Positions 1-9,193 of a stretch of 64,000 nt of DNA are shown one piece after another (position 1 is the first letter of the stretch; each line of letters begins with the position of its first letter). The stretch is from an uncultured Alphaproteobacteria bacterium (lineage in GTDB: Bacteria; Pseudomonadota; Alphaproteobacteria; Rs-D84), in NCBI GenBank assembly GCA_946188105.1, contig CAMHTQ010000003.1, forward strand, positions 102,028 to 166,027, given 5' to 3'. A program made the translations under genes and the position numbers. A model generated the notes under the pieces. That model was not told where the DNA came from. It saw only the letters and a list, made by a program, of their open reading frames with translations, and did not search any database.

Positions 1-1125
1 CGTCAGAATTTGATGCATACCAGATACTTTAAAAATGTCCAAATGGTTCCGACAAAAATTGCCGATGCAAATATGATGAATTTGGATATTAAATTAGAAG
101 AACAACCAACTGGCGAATTGTCTGGGGGTGTGGGTTGGTCAAATATAAACGGATTTATGGTTGATGCCGGTATTACCGAAAGTAACTTTATGGGACGCGG
201 TCAAATTGTCCAAATTAAAGGTTCACTGGCCCAGTATCAAAAGCAGGCATTATTCAGTTTCACAGAACCATATTTGTTTAATCGTGCATTGTCTGGGGGA
301 TTTGATGTCGCATACACAATGTATGATTACGAAGGGTTAACTGGATTTGACTATAACCGTGATTCTTTGACGGTGTCTGGACGTTTGGGATGGAAATTGA
401 CAGATCATTGGTCACAAAGTATGCGTTTGTCTGCGGCATTCGATCAAAACAGCGACCCACAACAAGGTTCCGGTATGGTCGAGGCACGTTTGTATTCTTT
501 GGGAACATCTTTCCGTTATTATAATCTGGATACAAATTTTGAACAAAACACACATACCGGTGTTGTTGGTAATTTGGGTGTAACATATACTGGATTCGGC
601 GGAACAACAACATATATGCGTTATTCTGGGGATGTAACCGCAATGGTGAAATTCTGGGACGACAGATGGCAATTAAAAACATCTATCGAGGGTGGTTATT
701 TGCAATCATTAGAGGACAGTTATATTCCACGTGTTTATCGTTATTTCTTGGGCGGCGAAACATTACGTGGATTTGATGTCGCAGGTGTTGGACGTATTGG
801 TAAAAATTCCTATTCTTTGGGTGGTTTATGGAAGGTTAACGGTTCAACCCAATTAAATTTCCCTGTGTTTATTCCTGATGAATATCAGGTCAAAGGGTTT
901 GTGTTCACTGATTATGGTATTTTGGGCGATCCAGATATTCCAGCCGGCCAAGAACATGCGGCTTATTTGAAATTGATTGGTTCTGGGTGGCGGTCATCTG
1001 CTGGATTTGGTGTGTATTGGAATACCCCAATGGGTCCAATGAATTTCAGTTGGGGTTGGCCATTAAAGATTGATAAAAACGATAGAGAGAGAAGATTTTT
1101 GTTATCTTTCGAGACACAATTTTAA
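1..1125 (+). CDS. bamA: BamA outer-membrane assembly factor, C-terminal part (partial)
   Basis: The reading frame is open from base 1, so the gene enters from outside the window and only the last 374 residues are seen. The first residues look like the end of the last POTRA domain. The rest is a 16-strand-type Omp85 barrel with many aromatic and glycine residues, an RGF motif (GGETLRGFDV) and a C-terminal Phe, the usual outer-membrane insertion signal. BamA inserts beta-barrel proteins into the outer membrane. The TTG at 10 is not a real start. Assignment to BamA rather than the paralogue TamA rests on the barrel sequence; the POTRA region would settle it. Confidence 0.88.
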   Translation, partial: RQNLMHTRYFKNVQMVPTKIADANMMNLDIKLEEQPTGELSGGVGWSNINGFMVDAGITESNFMGRGQIVQIKGSLAQYQKQALFSFTEPYLFNRALSGGFDVAYTMYDYEGLTGFDYNRDSLTVSGRLGWKLTDHWSQSMRLSAAFDQNSDPQQGSGMVEARLYSLGTSFRYYNLDTNFEQNTHTGVVGNLGVTYTGFGGTTTYMRYSGDVTAMVKFWDDRWQLKTSIEGGYLQSLEDSYIPRVYRYFLGGETLRGFDVAGVGRIGKNSYSLGGLWKVNGSTQLNFPVFIPDEYQVKGFVFTDYGILGDPDIPAGQEHAAYLKLIGSGWRSSAGFGVYWNTPMGPMNFSWGWPLKIDKNDRERRFLLSFETQF

Positions 1126-1192
1126 ATATTATGTCTTGACGGAATCTATGAATTTTTTTAATAATAAAATTGTATAAATGGGGGAAAGGATT

Positions 1193-1339
1193 ATGAAGAA
1201 AATTATACTTGGATTTTTCGTTGCTTTGGTGTTGGCCGGCTGTGGTCAGGTTTATGATCGTGAACCTGTGGGTGTGGGCTATGACAACAACGAATTGAAA
1301 TTGAGTCCTTGTGCTTGCATCATGGTATATCAAGCATAA
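1193..1339 (+). CDS. Small lipoprotein (48 aa)
   Basis: ATG follows a strong ribosome site (GGGGAAAGGA). The product has a lysine-rich start, a hydrophobic stretch and a lipobox LAGC with Cys at residue 17. The mature part is only about 31 residues and includes a CAC motif near the end. It lies 67 bases after bamA and 29 bases before a VirB8-like gene. Small lipoproteins in that position are often VirB7-type, but nothing in this sequence proves that role. Confidence 0.72.
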   Translation: MKKIILGFFVALVLAGCGQVYDREPVGVGYDNNELKLSPCACIMVYQA

Positions 1340-1368
1340 TCCGCCACATACAATAATGGGGGATTGCA

Positions 1369-2058
1369 TTGAAGTATCCAGACGATTTTAATACACCTGC
1401 ATTTCCCGCAGGAAAATTTGTCGCTGTATCCAGATTCATGGCAACGGCCATTATGGTGGTATTTTTTCTTATAATTTGTGCGTGTGGCTTGCTTTATTGG
1501 GTGAAAAAGACCCAAGACGTCAGTCCTTTTTTGATTTCTATTGCACCAAATGGTGAACGTTGGGTAATGGTGTCACATGACAATCATAAAACTGAAATTC
1601 CGGCATATTATGTTTTGCAAGAATCTATGTTGAATAAATTTGCACGGAATTGGTTTACTATTTCTGAAAACATGTTCCAAAACTTGGCGGTTTGGTCGGA
1701 TGAATGTGGTCGTGAATCCGAAGAATGTACCAGCAACACGTTATCTGGGGGCGACACATGTGCAATTTATTGTGCGTCTGACACTATGGTTTTTGATGAT
1801 TTCAAACGAACTGTATTGCCCATATATTCAAAATTAGAATCTGACGAAGGGGAAGTATGGACTGTGGAATCAGTATCTATTAAACCGGTGGATACTATTG
1901 GTAAATTTGGTGGTGTGTGGAAATTAAATGTTTTGGTCAGAACCAATTCTCGTGTTTTGAATTTCTTTGGTTATGCCCAAACTGCATACAGCCAAAGTAC
2001 ATATCCAAAAACAATGGGATATTATGTTGCAGGCTTTAACATGTACAGGATGAACTAA
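1369..2058 (+). CDS. VirB8-like inner-membrane protein (T4SS type), copy 1
   Basis: 229 residues. One membrane segment at about residues 25-48 is followed by a periplasmic domain. The middle contains a helix of the kind found in VirB8 (around YYVLQESMLNKFARNWF), and the end has a GYYV.GF pattern resembling the conserved VirB8 C-terminus. VirB8 proteins form part of the type IV secretion channel. An insert with four cysteines (about residues 110-135) is unusual. Start is a TTG at 1369 behind GGGGG; the frame upstream is closed by a stop at 1354. It overlaps the next gene by one base. The family call is tentative and rests on fold-like features. Confidence 0.5.
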   Translation: MKYPDDFNTPAFPAGKFVAVSRFMATAIMVVFFLIICACGLLYWVKKTQDVSPFLISIAPNGERWVMVSHDNHKTEIPAYYVLQESMLNKFARNWFTISENMFQNLAVWSDECGRESEECTSNTLSGGDTCAIYCASDTMVFDDFKRTVLPIYSKLESDEGEVWTVESVSIKPVDTIGKFGGVWKLNVLVRTNSRVLNFFGYAQTAYSQSTYPKTMGYYVAGFNMYRMN

Positions 2059-2714
2059 TGAAAAAAATGACATTTATGTTTAGCGGAATCTTGTTGCTGG
2101 TTACCATGCTGGGCCTGTTGTTCTTTGTTGGTGCAATTTATGATGCCGAAAAAAAACAAAAAATAGAAACTTTCTTTTTTGAACCGATTGAGGCATCTCG
2201 TGATCGTATTAAAACACCGATATCTGCGGATGATATGCCGGACAATTATTTACGCAACATGCTGATTACCAGATTTTTAAATGAATATTTTTATGTGATT
2301 CCTGATGCTAATAATGCCAAAGCACGTGCGGATTGGCATAATGTTGATGGAACACCAACGGCTTTGGTTGGATTGGCTGGACGCAGATCTGTGATTACAA
2401 AATGGACCGAGACCGAGGCAAAAAAAATTATAGAATTGGCCGAGGATGGCGCGTTGCGTTTTGTTCATGTTGATACAGAAAATATTACAGAATCTGAAAG
2501 TGGACATTTGGTTGTACCATATACATTGACCACATGGACCAAGCCAAATGATGTTTTGGCCACGCCCGAGGTTTGGAGTGGTAATATATATCTGGAGGTT
2601 ACACGCGATCCTATTCGTGTTCAATCAACTCAAAAAACGTTGGATAGGCTGGAACGCGGTGTGGATCCTGTGGCGGCATTTTCGTTCCGTATACTGGATG
2701 TCATAGAAAATTAG
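2058..2714 (+). CDS. VirB8-like inner-membrane protein (T4SS type), copy 2
   Basis: 218 residues with one membrane segment at about residues 8-28 and a periplasmic domain. The stretch LITRFLNEYFYVIPD and the C-terminal GVDPVAAFSFRIL resemble the first helix and last strand of VirB8-type NTF2-like domains. The ATG overlaps the stop of the preceding gene, so the two are probably translationally coupled and may form a heteromer. It could instead be another periplasmic NTF2-like protein. Confidence 0.48.
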   Translation: MKKMTFMFSGILLLVTMLGLLFFVGAIYDAEKKQKIETFFFEPIEASRDRIKTPISADDMPDNYLRNMLITRFLNEYFYVIPDANNAKARADWHNVDGTPTALVGLAGRRSVITKWTETEAKKIIELAEDGALRFVHVDTENITESESGHLVVPYTLTTWTKPNDVLATPEVWSGNIYLEVTRDPIRVQSTQKTLDRLERGVDPVAAFSFRILDVIEN

Positions 2715-2722
2715 GTAGAAAA

Positions 2723-3559
2723 ATGTTAAAAAAATATTTGTGTCTTTTATTATTGGGGTTTGCGGTATCTTTATCGCCCGTAAATGCGTATGCCGATGAT
2801 GATGACGGTTTTGATTTTATGGAAGATGATGTTTTGGATGATGGTGCAAATGATGATTTCGCATTTGCAGATGGTGGTGATGATGGTAATGATGCTTTGT
2901 TATCTTCGACACCTGTATCATTGAATGACGGTTCGGGACTTGCCAATGTTGCAAATTTTGATATTGCCGGCATTATGTTGGGGATGTCTTTTGAAGATGT
3001 ATATAATTTATATCACAATATCGGCAATCTGTATGCACCACGCAAGAAAAACAGTTTGGTTTATGATATTCCACAGGATTGGCAATACAATCTGGATTAC
3101 GAATGTCGTCAATCTGGGGTGATGCAACCAAACAAAGTGAAAAAATGTATTCGTGGTTTGGCACGCAGACGCGGATTATTGTATGTTTCTGAAATTCATT
3201 TGGAACGCGTCAAAACTGGCGAAACAATTGATGTTTATTTAACCAGTAATGCCACAGACAATATCGTGTATCGTATTGTTTACACTAATGATGCTGACAA
3301 GGTCGAAGGGAATGCCGAACAATTTTCTGATCAACGCGAAAAGAAAATTTTATCATTTTGGAAAATGGTTGTGAAAAAATATGGCGCACCTAATTCTGGC
3401 AACGACACATGGATTACATCAACAAATGCATACGATCCAAAAATGACGGCATATTATGGTTCTTTGGATTTGATTGATGAAGGGAAACGCGCAATGGATG
3501 TTGCCAATTCTGCACAACATGCTCGTGATAATTTCCGTGCAAAGCCCTACTCTTTCTGA
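2723..3559 (+). CDS. Secreted protein with Asp-rich linker, unknown function
   Basis: 278 residues. A Sec signal peptide (cleavage near VNAYA-D, residue 25) is followed by a very acidic, low-complexity linker to about residue 60. A folded domain with two Cys in its first half follows. I do not recognise the family. It sits in the operon with the two VirB8-like genes and overlaps yraN by one base, so it may be a periplasmic partner of the putative secretion parts. Confidence 0.6.
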   Translation: MLKKYLCLLLLGFAVSLSPVNAYADDDDGFDFMEDDVLDDGANDDFAFADGGDDGNDALLSSTPVSLNDGSGLANVANFDIAGIMLGMSFEDVYNLYHNIGNLYAPRKKNSLVYDIPQDWQYNLDYECRQSGVMQPNKVKKCIRGLARRRGLLYVSEIHLERVKTGETIDVYLTSNATDNIVYRIVYTNDADKVEGNAEQFSDQREKKILSFWKMVVKKYGAPNSGNDTWITSTNAYDPKMTAYYGSLDLIDEGKRAMDVANSAQHARDNFRAKPYSF

Positions 3560-3900
3560 TGAATACGTATTACAAAGGTCTTTTTTCTGAATGGTATGCT
3601 CGAATGTTTTTGCGGTTGCATGGGTATAAAATCATAAAAACTCGTTATATAACAGGAAAGCATACAAATCGTGCTGAAATCGATATTATTGCCAAACGCG
3701 GCAATACCCTTGTGTTTGTCGAGGTTAAATCCAGACACGATTTACAATCGGCATGGGATGCAATATTGCCTGGGCAAATGTCCCGTTTGCGTAATGCCGC
3801 AGACACATATTTGGCAAAGAAACATTGGATTGGCAGTGCCCGTTTTGATGTTATTGCTGTTTGCGGATTAAAAATCTATTGGGAAAAAAATGCTTTTTAA
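3559..3900 (+). CDS. yraN: YraN/UPF0102 family putative endonuclease
   Basis: 113 residues, typical length. It shows the YraN pattern: N-terminal GLFSEWYARMFL, then RAEIDIIAKRG...FVEVKSR, an E-x-D...E-x-K nuclease-like core. The family has a restriction-endonuclease-like fold; its cellular role is not firmly known. The start codon overlaps the upstream stop, so it is the last gene of the 1.2-3.9 kb operon. Confidence 0.85.
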   Translation: MNTYYKGLFSEWYARMFLRLHGYKIIKTRYITGKHTNRAEIDIIAKRGNTLVFVEVKSRHDLQSAWDAILPGQMSRLRNAADTYLAKKHWIGSARFDVIAVCGLKIYWEKNAF

Positions 3901-3903
3901 TTC

Positions 3904-3932
3904 TTGCATTTATCAATTATGTTGGCTAAGAT
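3904..3932 (+). promoter_or_regulatory. Sigma-70-type promoter for the small lipoprotein gene
   Basis: -35 TTGCAT and -10 TAAGAT with a 17-base spacer, 30 bases upstream of the ATG at 3962. This suggests the lipoprotein gene is transcribed separately from yraN. Confidence 0.6.
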
Positions 3933-3961
3933 AGTTTTGCATATCTAATAAAGGAGATATT

Positions 3962-4111
3962 ATGAAAAAAGTAATCTTAGCATTGTTTGCTGTTTTAACA
4001 TTGGCCGCCTGCACAGGTTCTTATAAATCTGGAAATTGCGAATATGACTTCTTGTTACACAAAGATATTTCTATTTCCAAATTGATTGGTAATGCAACTG
4101 GTGGTTGCTAA
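3962..4111 (+). CDS. Small lipoprotein (49 aa)
   Basis: Strong ribosome site (AAAGGAGATATT) before ATG. A signal peptide ends in lipobox LAAC (Cys 17) and the mature part is about 33 residues with two further Cys. It has its own promoter and terminator, so it is a single-gene unit. It resembles the lipoprotein at 1193 in size and design but is otherwise different. Function unknown. Confidence 0.72.
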   Translation: MKKVILALFAVLTLAACTGSYKSGNCEYDFLLHKDISISKLIGNATGGC

Positions 4112-4131
4112 ACCTATAACAGATAAAAAAA

Positions 4132-4157
4132 CGGCACCAGATGGTGCTGTTTTTTTT
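4132..4157 (+). terminator. Intrinsic terminator
   Basis: Seven-pair hairpin (one G-T pair) with loop AGAT followed by eight T. It ends the lipoprotein unit and insulates the glycan operon. Confidence 0.85.
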
Positions 4158-4221
4158 ATTATTTATTTGATTTTTGTATAATATTGGGCTAATCTGATAC
4201 TAACTGTAAATAGGTGCTGTT

Positions 4222-5109
4222 ATGACATATAAAAAGCCGAAAGTTTCTGTATTAATGCCCGCGTACAATGTTGAAAAATATGTAGCCGAGGCAATTGAAT
4301 CCATATTAAATCAAACCTTTACCGATTTTGAATTCATTATTATCAATGATGGCTCGACAGATAACACCGCAAAAATCATAAAAGAATATGCAAAAAAAGA
4401 TAAACGAATAAAATTCATAAATCATGCTAAAAATCGTGGCATTGTATCGGTTCGTAATGAATTGTTAGATAATGTTGGTGGTGAATATGCCGCATTTCAA
4501 GATTCTGATGATATTTCATTAGCAAATCGTTTACAGACCCAAGTGAATTTTCTGGATAAAAACTTGGATGTTTCTGTGGTTAGTGCTGCATTACAAACAT
4601 TTCCAAAAAACGAGGTATGGTCAGTAATCGAAAACCCAGGTATTTTGGATTTTTATATTGCGAATCCTGTTCCTAATGCTGTTGCAATGTTCCGTATTGC
4701 TGATATAAACAAATATGGATTACGTTATAATAAAAAATATCAAACTGCCGAGGATTATGATTTTTGGCAGAGAGTTGTACGTGTTCTGAATATTCGAATT
4801 TTACCAGATGTGTTATATTTATACAGAATTTTAGATAACAGTTTATATCATGGTAATGTGGAATTGGCACAATGCGAAAGAGAAATTCGTTCTGAAATAT
4901 TAGATTTTTTGACTCATAATTTATTCTATCGAGCGAAACTTGCCCCTAAATATAATGTTATGTTATTCGGCATTATTCCTTTAATTACGGTTAAACGTGA
5001 ACGTGTTTATTTATTTGGATTTATACCGCTATTAAAAATGCGTAAAATGTGGTGGTGTTTATTTGATATTTTACCTGTTTGTAAAATAAAAACCTTTGGG
5101 GAAATATAA
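4222..5109 (+). CDS. Family 2 glycosyltransferase
   Basis: 295 residues. The GT-A fold is clear: SVLMPAYNVEKYV (residues 9-21), IINDGSTDNT (40-49) and a DSD metal motif at 94-96. It transfers a sugar from a nucleotide sugar to a surface-glycan intermediate at the cytoplasmic membrane face. The last 60 residues are hydrophobic and basic (IIPLITVKRER...FIPLLKMRKMWW), a likely membrane anchor. First gene of a tight operon to 12326; a TATAAT -10 lies at 4177-4182. Sugar specificity cannot be read. Confidence 0.9.
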   Translation: MTYKKPKVSVLMPAYNVEKYVAEAIESILNQTFTDFEFIIINDGSTDNTAKIIKEYAKKDKRIKFINHAKNRGIVSVRNELLDNVGGEYAAFQDSDDISLANRLQTQVNFLDKNLDVSVVSAALQTFPKNEVWSVIENPGILDFYIANPVPNAVAMFRIADINKYGLRYNKKYQTAEDYDFWQRVVRVLNIRILPDVLYLYRILDNSLYHGNVELAQCEREIRSEILDFLTHNLFYRAKLAPKYNVMLFGIIPLITVKRERVYLFGFIPLLKMRKMWWCLFDILPVCKIKTFGEI

Positions 5110-6224
5110 TGAAAAAATCTTCTGATAAGATTATCAATGTAACCTTTCTTTTGCCACAGATTATTATGGGTGGGGTGGAAAAGGTTTTGTTACAATACAT
5201 TATCGGATTGCAAAAAAATGGAATTACCCCTGTGGTAATAAGCAAAACAAAAGTTACAGATCAGTATTTTTTAGATTTTTTCAGAGATCATAATATTAAA
5301 TTGATTGATGATATATGCCTTTTTAGGGATCCGCACTTTTTTCTCAAAAAATGGCTTAATAGAATTGGACTGGTATGCAAATTAAAGTTGTTGTTATTAC
5401 ATTCTGATTTTGTTATCGATTTTGCTAATTGTTTCTTTTCTAGATATATCAAACATATAAAAAAACCAAAAGTTGGATGGTGTCATGGCAGTATATTAGT
5501 GTTTGATATGATGGTAAATTTATACCATTTAAATTTAGAGATATACGATAAAATCGTTTGTTTGACTAAATCTTGTCAGGATGAAGCCGTAAAAAATTAT
5601 CCAATGTTTAAGGATAAACTTTTGCACATATATAATCCAATTGATTTGTCCCGCACCGAGCATGGTTCTGCAACAACAGATAAAAATCCTTACTTTATTG
5701 CGGTTCAAAGATTGCACACAGAAAAAGATGTTAAAACAATTATTGATGCATTTAATATATTTTATAAAAAACATCCTGAATATAAAATGCTGGTTGTTGG
5801 AAATGGCCCACAATGGCAAGAATTAACAAAATATGCCGAAAATAATGACCATATCATTTTCACCGGTCAAGTTGATAATCCGTATCCTCTTATTGCTGGT
5901 GCCAAGGCATTGGTATTATCTTCGACTATGAATGTTGGCGAAGGATTACCTAATATATTATTAGAGGCACAAATTTTAAAAACTTTGGCAATATCATCAG
6001 ATGTTCCATCGGGGCCACATGAAATTTTATTAGATGGTAAAGCGGGAATATTGTTTAAACCAGGGGATAGTACCGAGTTAGCAAAGATTTTTGTTAATGT
6101 GGCATCAAATAAATATAACACAAAGCAAATTATCGATAATGCAACAAATGCTTTGAACAGATTTGATGCTGACACTAATGTCAATAAACTGTTAGACTTA
6201 ATCCATAAAACCTTGAAATTTTAG
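5109..6224 (+). CDS. Family 4-type glycosyltransferase (GT-B)
   Basis: 371 residues. The N-terminus has the MGGVEKVLLQ acceptor-side pattern of GT4 enzymes. The C-terminal half has AVQRLHTEKD, VVGNGPQWQEL and the E-x7-E-like GEGLPNILLEA, which binds the nucleotide sugar. Overlaps the upstream gene by one base. Likely adds a sugar to the same surface polymer; specificity unknown. Confidence 0.9.
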   Translation: MKKSSDKIINVTFLLPQIIMGGVEKVLLQYIIGLQKNGITPVVISKTKVTDQYFLDFFRDHNIKLIDDICLFRDPHFFLKKWLNRIGLVCKLKLLLLHSDFVIDFANCFFSRYIKHIKKPKVGWCHGSILVFDMMVNLYHLNLEIYDKIVCLTKSCQDEAVKNYPMFKDKLLHIYNPIDLSRTEHGSATTDKNPYFIAVQRLHTEKDVKTIIDAFNIFYKKHPEYKMLVVGNGPQWQELTKYAENNDHIIFTGQVDNPYPLIAGAKALVLSSTMNVGEGLPNILLEAQILKTLAISSDVPSGPHEILLDGKAGILFKPGDSTELAKIFVNVASNKYNTKQIIDNATNALNRFDADTNVNKLLDLIHKTLKF

Positions 6225-6234
6225 TGGAGATAAT

Positions 6235-7395
6235 ATGAAAAAAATATTTAGATTATTTCGTAATATAATAACTGTGCGTCCTGTACGTAAATTTTTAAAA
6301 CGAAAAATCAAAGAATATAAAATAGAAAAGCAATATAAAGGCTTACCTGGTTGGGATGGTAATGTAAAACCAAAATCCGTTTTGATTTGTGAGCCACATT
6401 TTTCGCATGGCGAATGTTTGCCTGGGTGGACAAAGTATTGGCAAGATTTGGGTTATAATGTTGATATAATAACACGACTTTCAAATTATAAAGAAGATCC
6501 TTTTTGTAATTACACGAACAAACCGCGTATGTTTGCTGGCAGTCTGGCTATGTTGAAAAAATGGTTGGCTGATAAAAACGCAAGAAATTATGAATATATT
6601 TTTATATCTACAACTGTTTTGTGGGACGAAGGGGTTTCTGGCAAACATTTTTTGGATTTTTTAGGATTTGTTCCAAAATGCAAACACGGTTGTTTATTTA
6701 TAGATCATGCCCCAAATTTATTTTTCAATAAATACAGCGAGCAAACATTAGTTTCGAGTAAAAGAATTTTTGCTCTATCAAACCTGCCCTATATGGCTCA
6801 ATTAAATCCACATTATTTTGGTGAGTTTGAACATTTGAATAAAAATTCTAAAACAACATCATTTGTGGCAGTTGGACGTATGGCCGCACGTAATTATGAT
6901 TGCATGATTGATGCTGTGCGTAAATTAAAGGAATCTGGCAAAGATTTTATAATTAAAGTCATTGGTAGCGGCAAAATGGAAATCCCAAATGATTTACAAG
7001 ATGTGATTGTTCATCTGGGGCGTTTAAATTACAAAGATATGTATGCCGAAATAAATGCTGCTGATTTCATAATTGCAGGGTTGGATCCATTTAATTCTGA
7101 ACATCATCAATATCTGGTTGGATGCACGACTGGGAATTTGCAATTATCTTTTGGTTTTAACAAACCAATGATTATAAATGAATTATTTGGAAAACATTAC
7201 GAATTAGATAATTCTGCCCTGTTTTATAAAAACAATGATATTTATACCGCATTGAAATCGGCTGTTAATATTTCAGAAAAACAATATAAAAGTTTAACCC
7301 AAAATTTAACCAAGTTAGCAAATGCAACATATAAACGTTCTTTGAATAATTTAAGAAATGCTGTAAAATTTAACCACGCAAATAACAAGGATTAA
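6235..7395 (+). CDS. Glycosyltransferase, GT-B type
   Basis: 386 residues with a basic N-terminal segment (VRPVRKFLKRKIKEYK) of the kind shared by several proteins in this operon. A C-terminal Rossmann half follows (VAVGRMAARNYDCMIDAVRKL, KVIGSGKMEIP). It differs clearly from the preceding GT4 gene, so it is not a simple duplication. A glycosyltransferase role is inferred from fold and context. Confidence 0.75.
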   Translation: MKKIFRLFRNIITVRPVRKFLKRKIKEYKIEKQYKGLPGWDGNVKPKSVLICEPHFSHGECLPGWTKYWQDLGYNVDIITRLSNYKEDPFCNYTNKPRMFAGSLAMLKKWLADKNARNYEYIFISTTVLWDEGVSGKHFLDFLGFVPKCKHGCLFIDHAPNLFFNKYSEQTLVSSKRIFALSNLPYMAQLNPHYFGEFEHLNKNSKTTSFVAVGRMAARNYDCMIDAVRKLKESGKDFIIKVIGSGKMEIPNDLQDVIVHLGRLNYKDMYAEINAADFIIAGLDPFNSEHHQYLVGCTTGNLQLSFGFNKPMIINELFGKHYELDNSALFYKNNDIYTALKSAVNISEKQYKSLTQNLTKLANATYKRSLNNLRNAVKFNHANNKD

Positions 7396-7397
7396 AT

Positions 7398-8438
7398 ATG
7401 AAACTAGATATACAAAGTGCAAGAAAAATTTATCAAAAAAACAAAAATATCACAAATAAAAAGTCAAAAGCGATTCAGCATATACCAATCGTATTTGCCT
7501 TTGACGATAATTTTGCTTTACCAGCCACAGTTGCGATAAAAAGTTTGATTGATACAGCAGGAAACAACACCGTATATGACGTAATAGTTTTCTATGACAA
7601 ATTGAAAGCAAAGACAAGGAAAATTTTTGATTTGATATGCCCAATTCGTTGGATTCATGTAGATGCCAATGTATTAAAAGATGCACCTGTCGGGGTAAGG
7701 GGTATCGCAACATATTATCGATTACTGATGGCGGATTTATTGCCAGAATATGATCGTGTTATATGGTCGGATGTTGATGTATTGTTCTGTGACGATTTGA
7801 GTGAAATATACAATATGGATATGCATGGTGCAGATTGGGGCGGAATTATAGCAGAACAACAAGACGAAAAAAATGGTGTGCATTCACATTTCCCAGAAAA
7901 CAAAAAAGAATATATTTATATGCCAGGTTTTATGATTGCGGACACAAAACAATGGCGTAAAAAAGGAATGTTCAATCGATTTTTGAAAACAATTCGTGAT
8001 TTTGGACCACGCCTTAAAATGTTTGATTTAGATGTGTTGAATTTAACGGCGGATAAAATTGCGGCTGTGCCATTTGACTATTGTGTGCTTGAACAGATTT
8101 GGAATAATATTGATATAACAAAAGCACCCGAATATCCATGGTTAGTAAAAGGTCAAGGACACGATGCGTTGGTTTCGGCCAAAGAAAATGTAAAGATTAT
8201 ACATTATGCGGGCATGCCTGTAAAAATATGGCTGCGTCCAATACAAGATATCTCTTGGGAATATTTACCGTATTTGGTATCATCGCCAATGTTCGATTCG
8301 GCATATTGGTTCCCAACATTATCACGCAGAATGCATTCCTATTTATTATGGTTGATAATCAAAATTATGCCGATAAAACGGTTCAGGCATAAATTAAAAA
8401 CAAAACGTAAAAAACTAATTTGTGAGGTAACAAAATGA
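7398..8438 (+). CDS. Family 8 glycosyltransferase (LgtC/RfaJ-like)
   Basis: 346 residues. PIVFAFDDNFALPA (30-43) begins the GT8 fold, WSDVDVLF holds the DxD metal motif (125-127), and IHYAGMPVKIW is the late His-containing nucleotide-sugar motif. Retaining galactosyl- or glucosyltransferases of lipopolysaccharide cores belong here. The C-terminus carries an IMPIKRFRHKLKTKRKK tail like the N-termini of neighbouring enzymes. Overlaps the next gene by four bases. Confidence 0.9.
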   Translation: MKLDIQSARKIYQKNKNITNKKSKAIQHIPIVFAFDDNFALPATVAIKSLIDTAGNNTVYDVIVFYDKLKAKTRKIFDLICPIRWIHVDANVLKDAPVGVRGIATYYRLLMADLLPEYDRVIWSDVDVLFCDDLSEIYNMDMHGADWGGIIAEQQDEKNGVHSHFPENKKEYIYMPGFMIADTKQWRKKGMFNRFLKTIRDFGPRLKMFDLDVLNLTADKIAAVPFDYCVLEQIWNNIDITKAPEYPWLVKGQGHDALVSAKENVKIIHYAGMPVKIWLRPIQDISWEYLPYLVSSPMFDSAYWFPTLSRRMHSYLLWLIIKIMPIKRFRHKLKTKRKKLICEVTK

Positions 8439-9193
8439 TATCCAGATTTTTAATAAATATGATACCTATCGCAAAATATCGTAAAATATTATTGCATAAA
8501 TATTATCCTGAAACCAAACTTGGATTTCGTGTGAATAAAAATACACGTATGTTAATGGTTTGCCCACATCCAGATGATGAAATGTTGGGTGCTGGTGGTG
8601 TTTTAATAAAATATGCCAAGCATTTTGATTGCATTTGTATGGCGTCTGCGGGTGTTAAAACGCCACAGATTGATGCCGAACCACGTGCAGATTTGCGTAT
8701 CCAAGAATTTAATACGGTTATGGATGCACTGGGGATAAAAAATCGTTGGATTTTCAAAACATTTGGTGTGCCACCTATGTGTGACCAAATTGAAAAATAT
8801 TTTGCCGATTATTGCAAAGTATTGGATTTAAAGAAATATGATTACATATTTTTACCAAATCCACATGATGGTCATCCTGAACATTTATATATAACAAATA
8901 AATTATTCAAAAAAATAATGCGTCATAATGGATATAATCCAGATGTTCAAATTGTTTTTTACGAAGTTTGGCGAACAATTTCAATCCCTGATTTCTTTTT
9001 TGATATATCCGATGTGGCACAACAAAAATTCAAAATATTGGAATTATATAAATCGCAAAACGGCTGGATAAATTATCCGTATCGTGTCGAAGGTTTAAAC
9101 CGTTATCGCGGAATGCAAGCTGATAATCTAGATTATGCAGAGGCGTTTCTTATAACATACGGGAAAAAATATTTACGGGGGAAAAATAAATGA
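8435..9193 (+). CDS. PIG-L/LmbE family deacetylase
   Basis: 252 residues. MVCPHPDDEMLGAGG is the zinc and catalytic motif, and NPHDGHPEH supplies the second His pair. These enzymes remove N-acetyl groups from amino sugars. A basic amphipathic N-terminus (IPIAKYRKILLHK) precedes the domain. In this operon it probably makes a free amino group on a glycan sugar, possibly re-modified by the acyltransferase encoded next. Confidence 0.88.
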   Translation: MISRFLINMIPIAKYRKILLHKYYPETKLGFRVNKNTRMLMVCPHPDDEMLGAGGVLIKYAKHFDCICMASAGVKTPQIDAEPRADLRIQEFNTVMDALGIKNRWIFKTFGVPPMCDQIEKYFADYCKVLDLKKYDYIFLPNPHDGHPEHLYITNKLFKKIMRHNGYNPDVQIVFYEVWRTISIPDFFFDISDVAQQKFKILELYKSQNGWINYPYRVEGLNRYRGMQADNLDYAEAFLITYGKKYLRGKNK

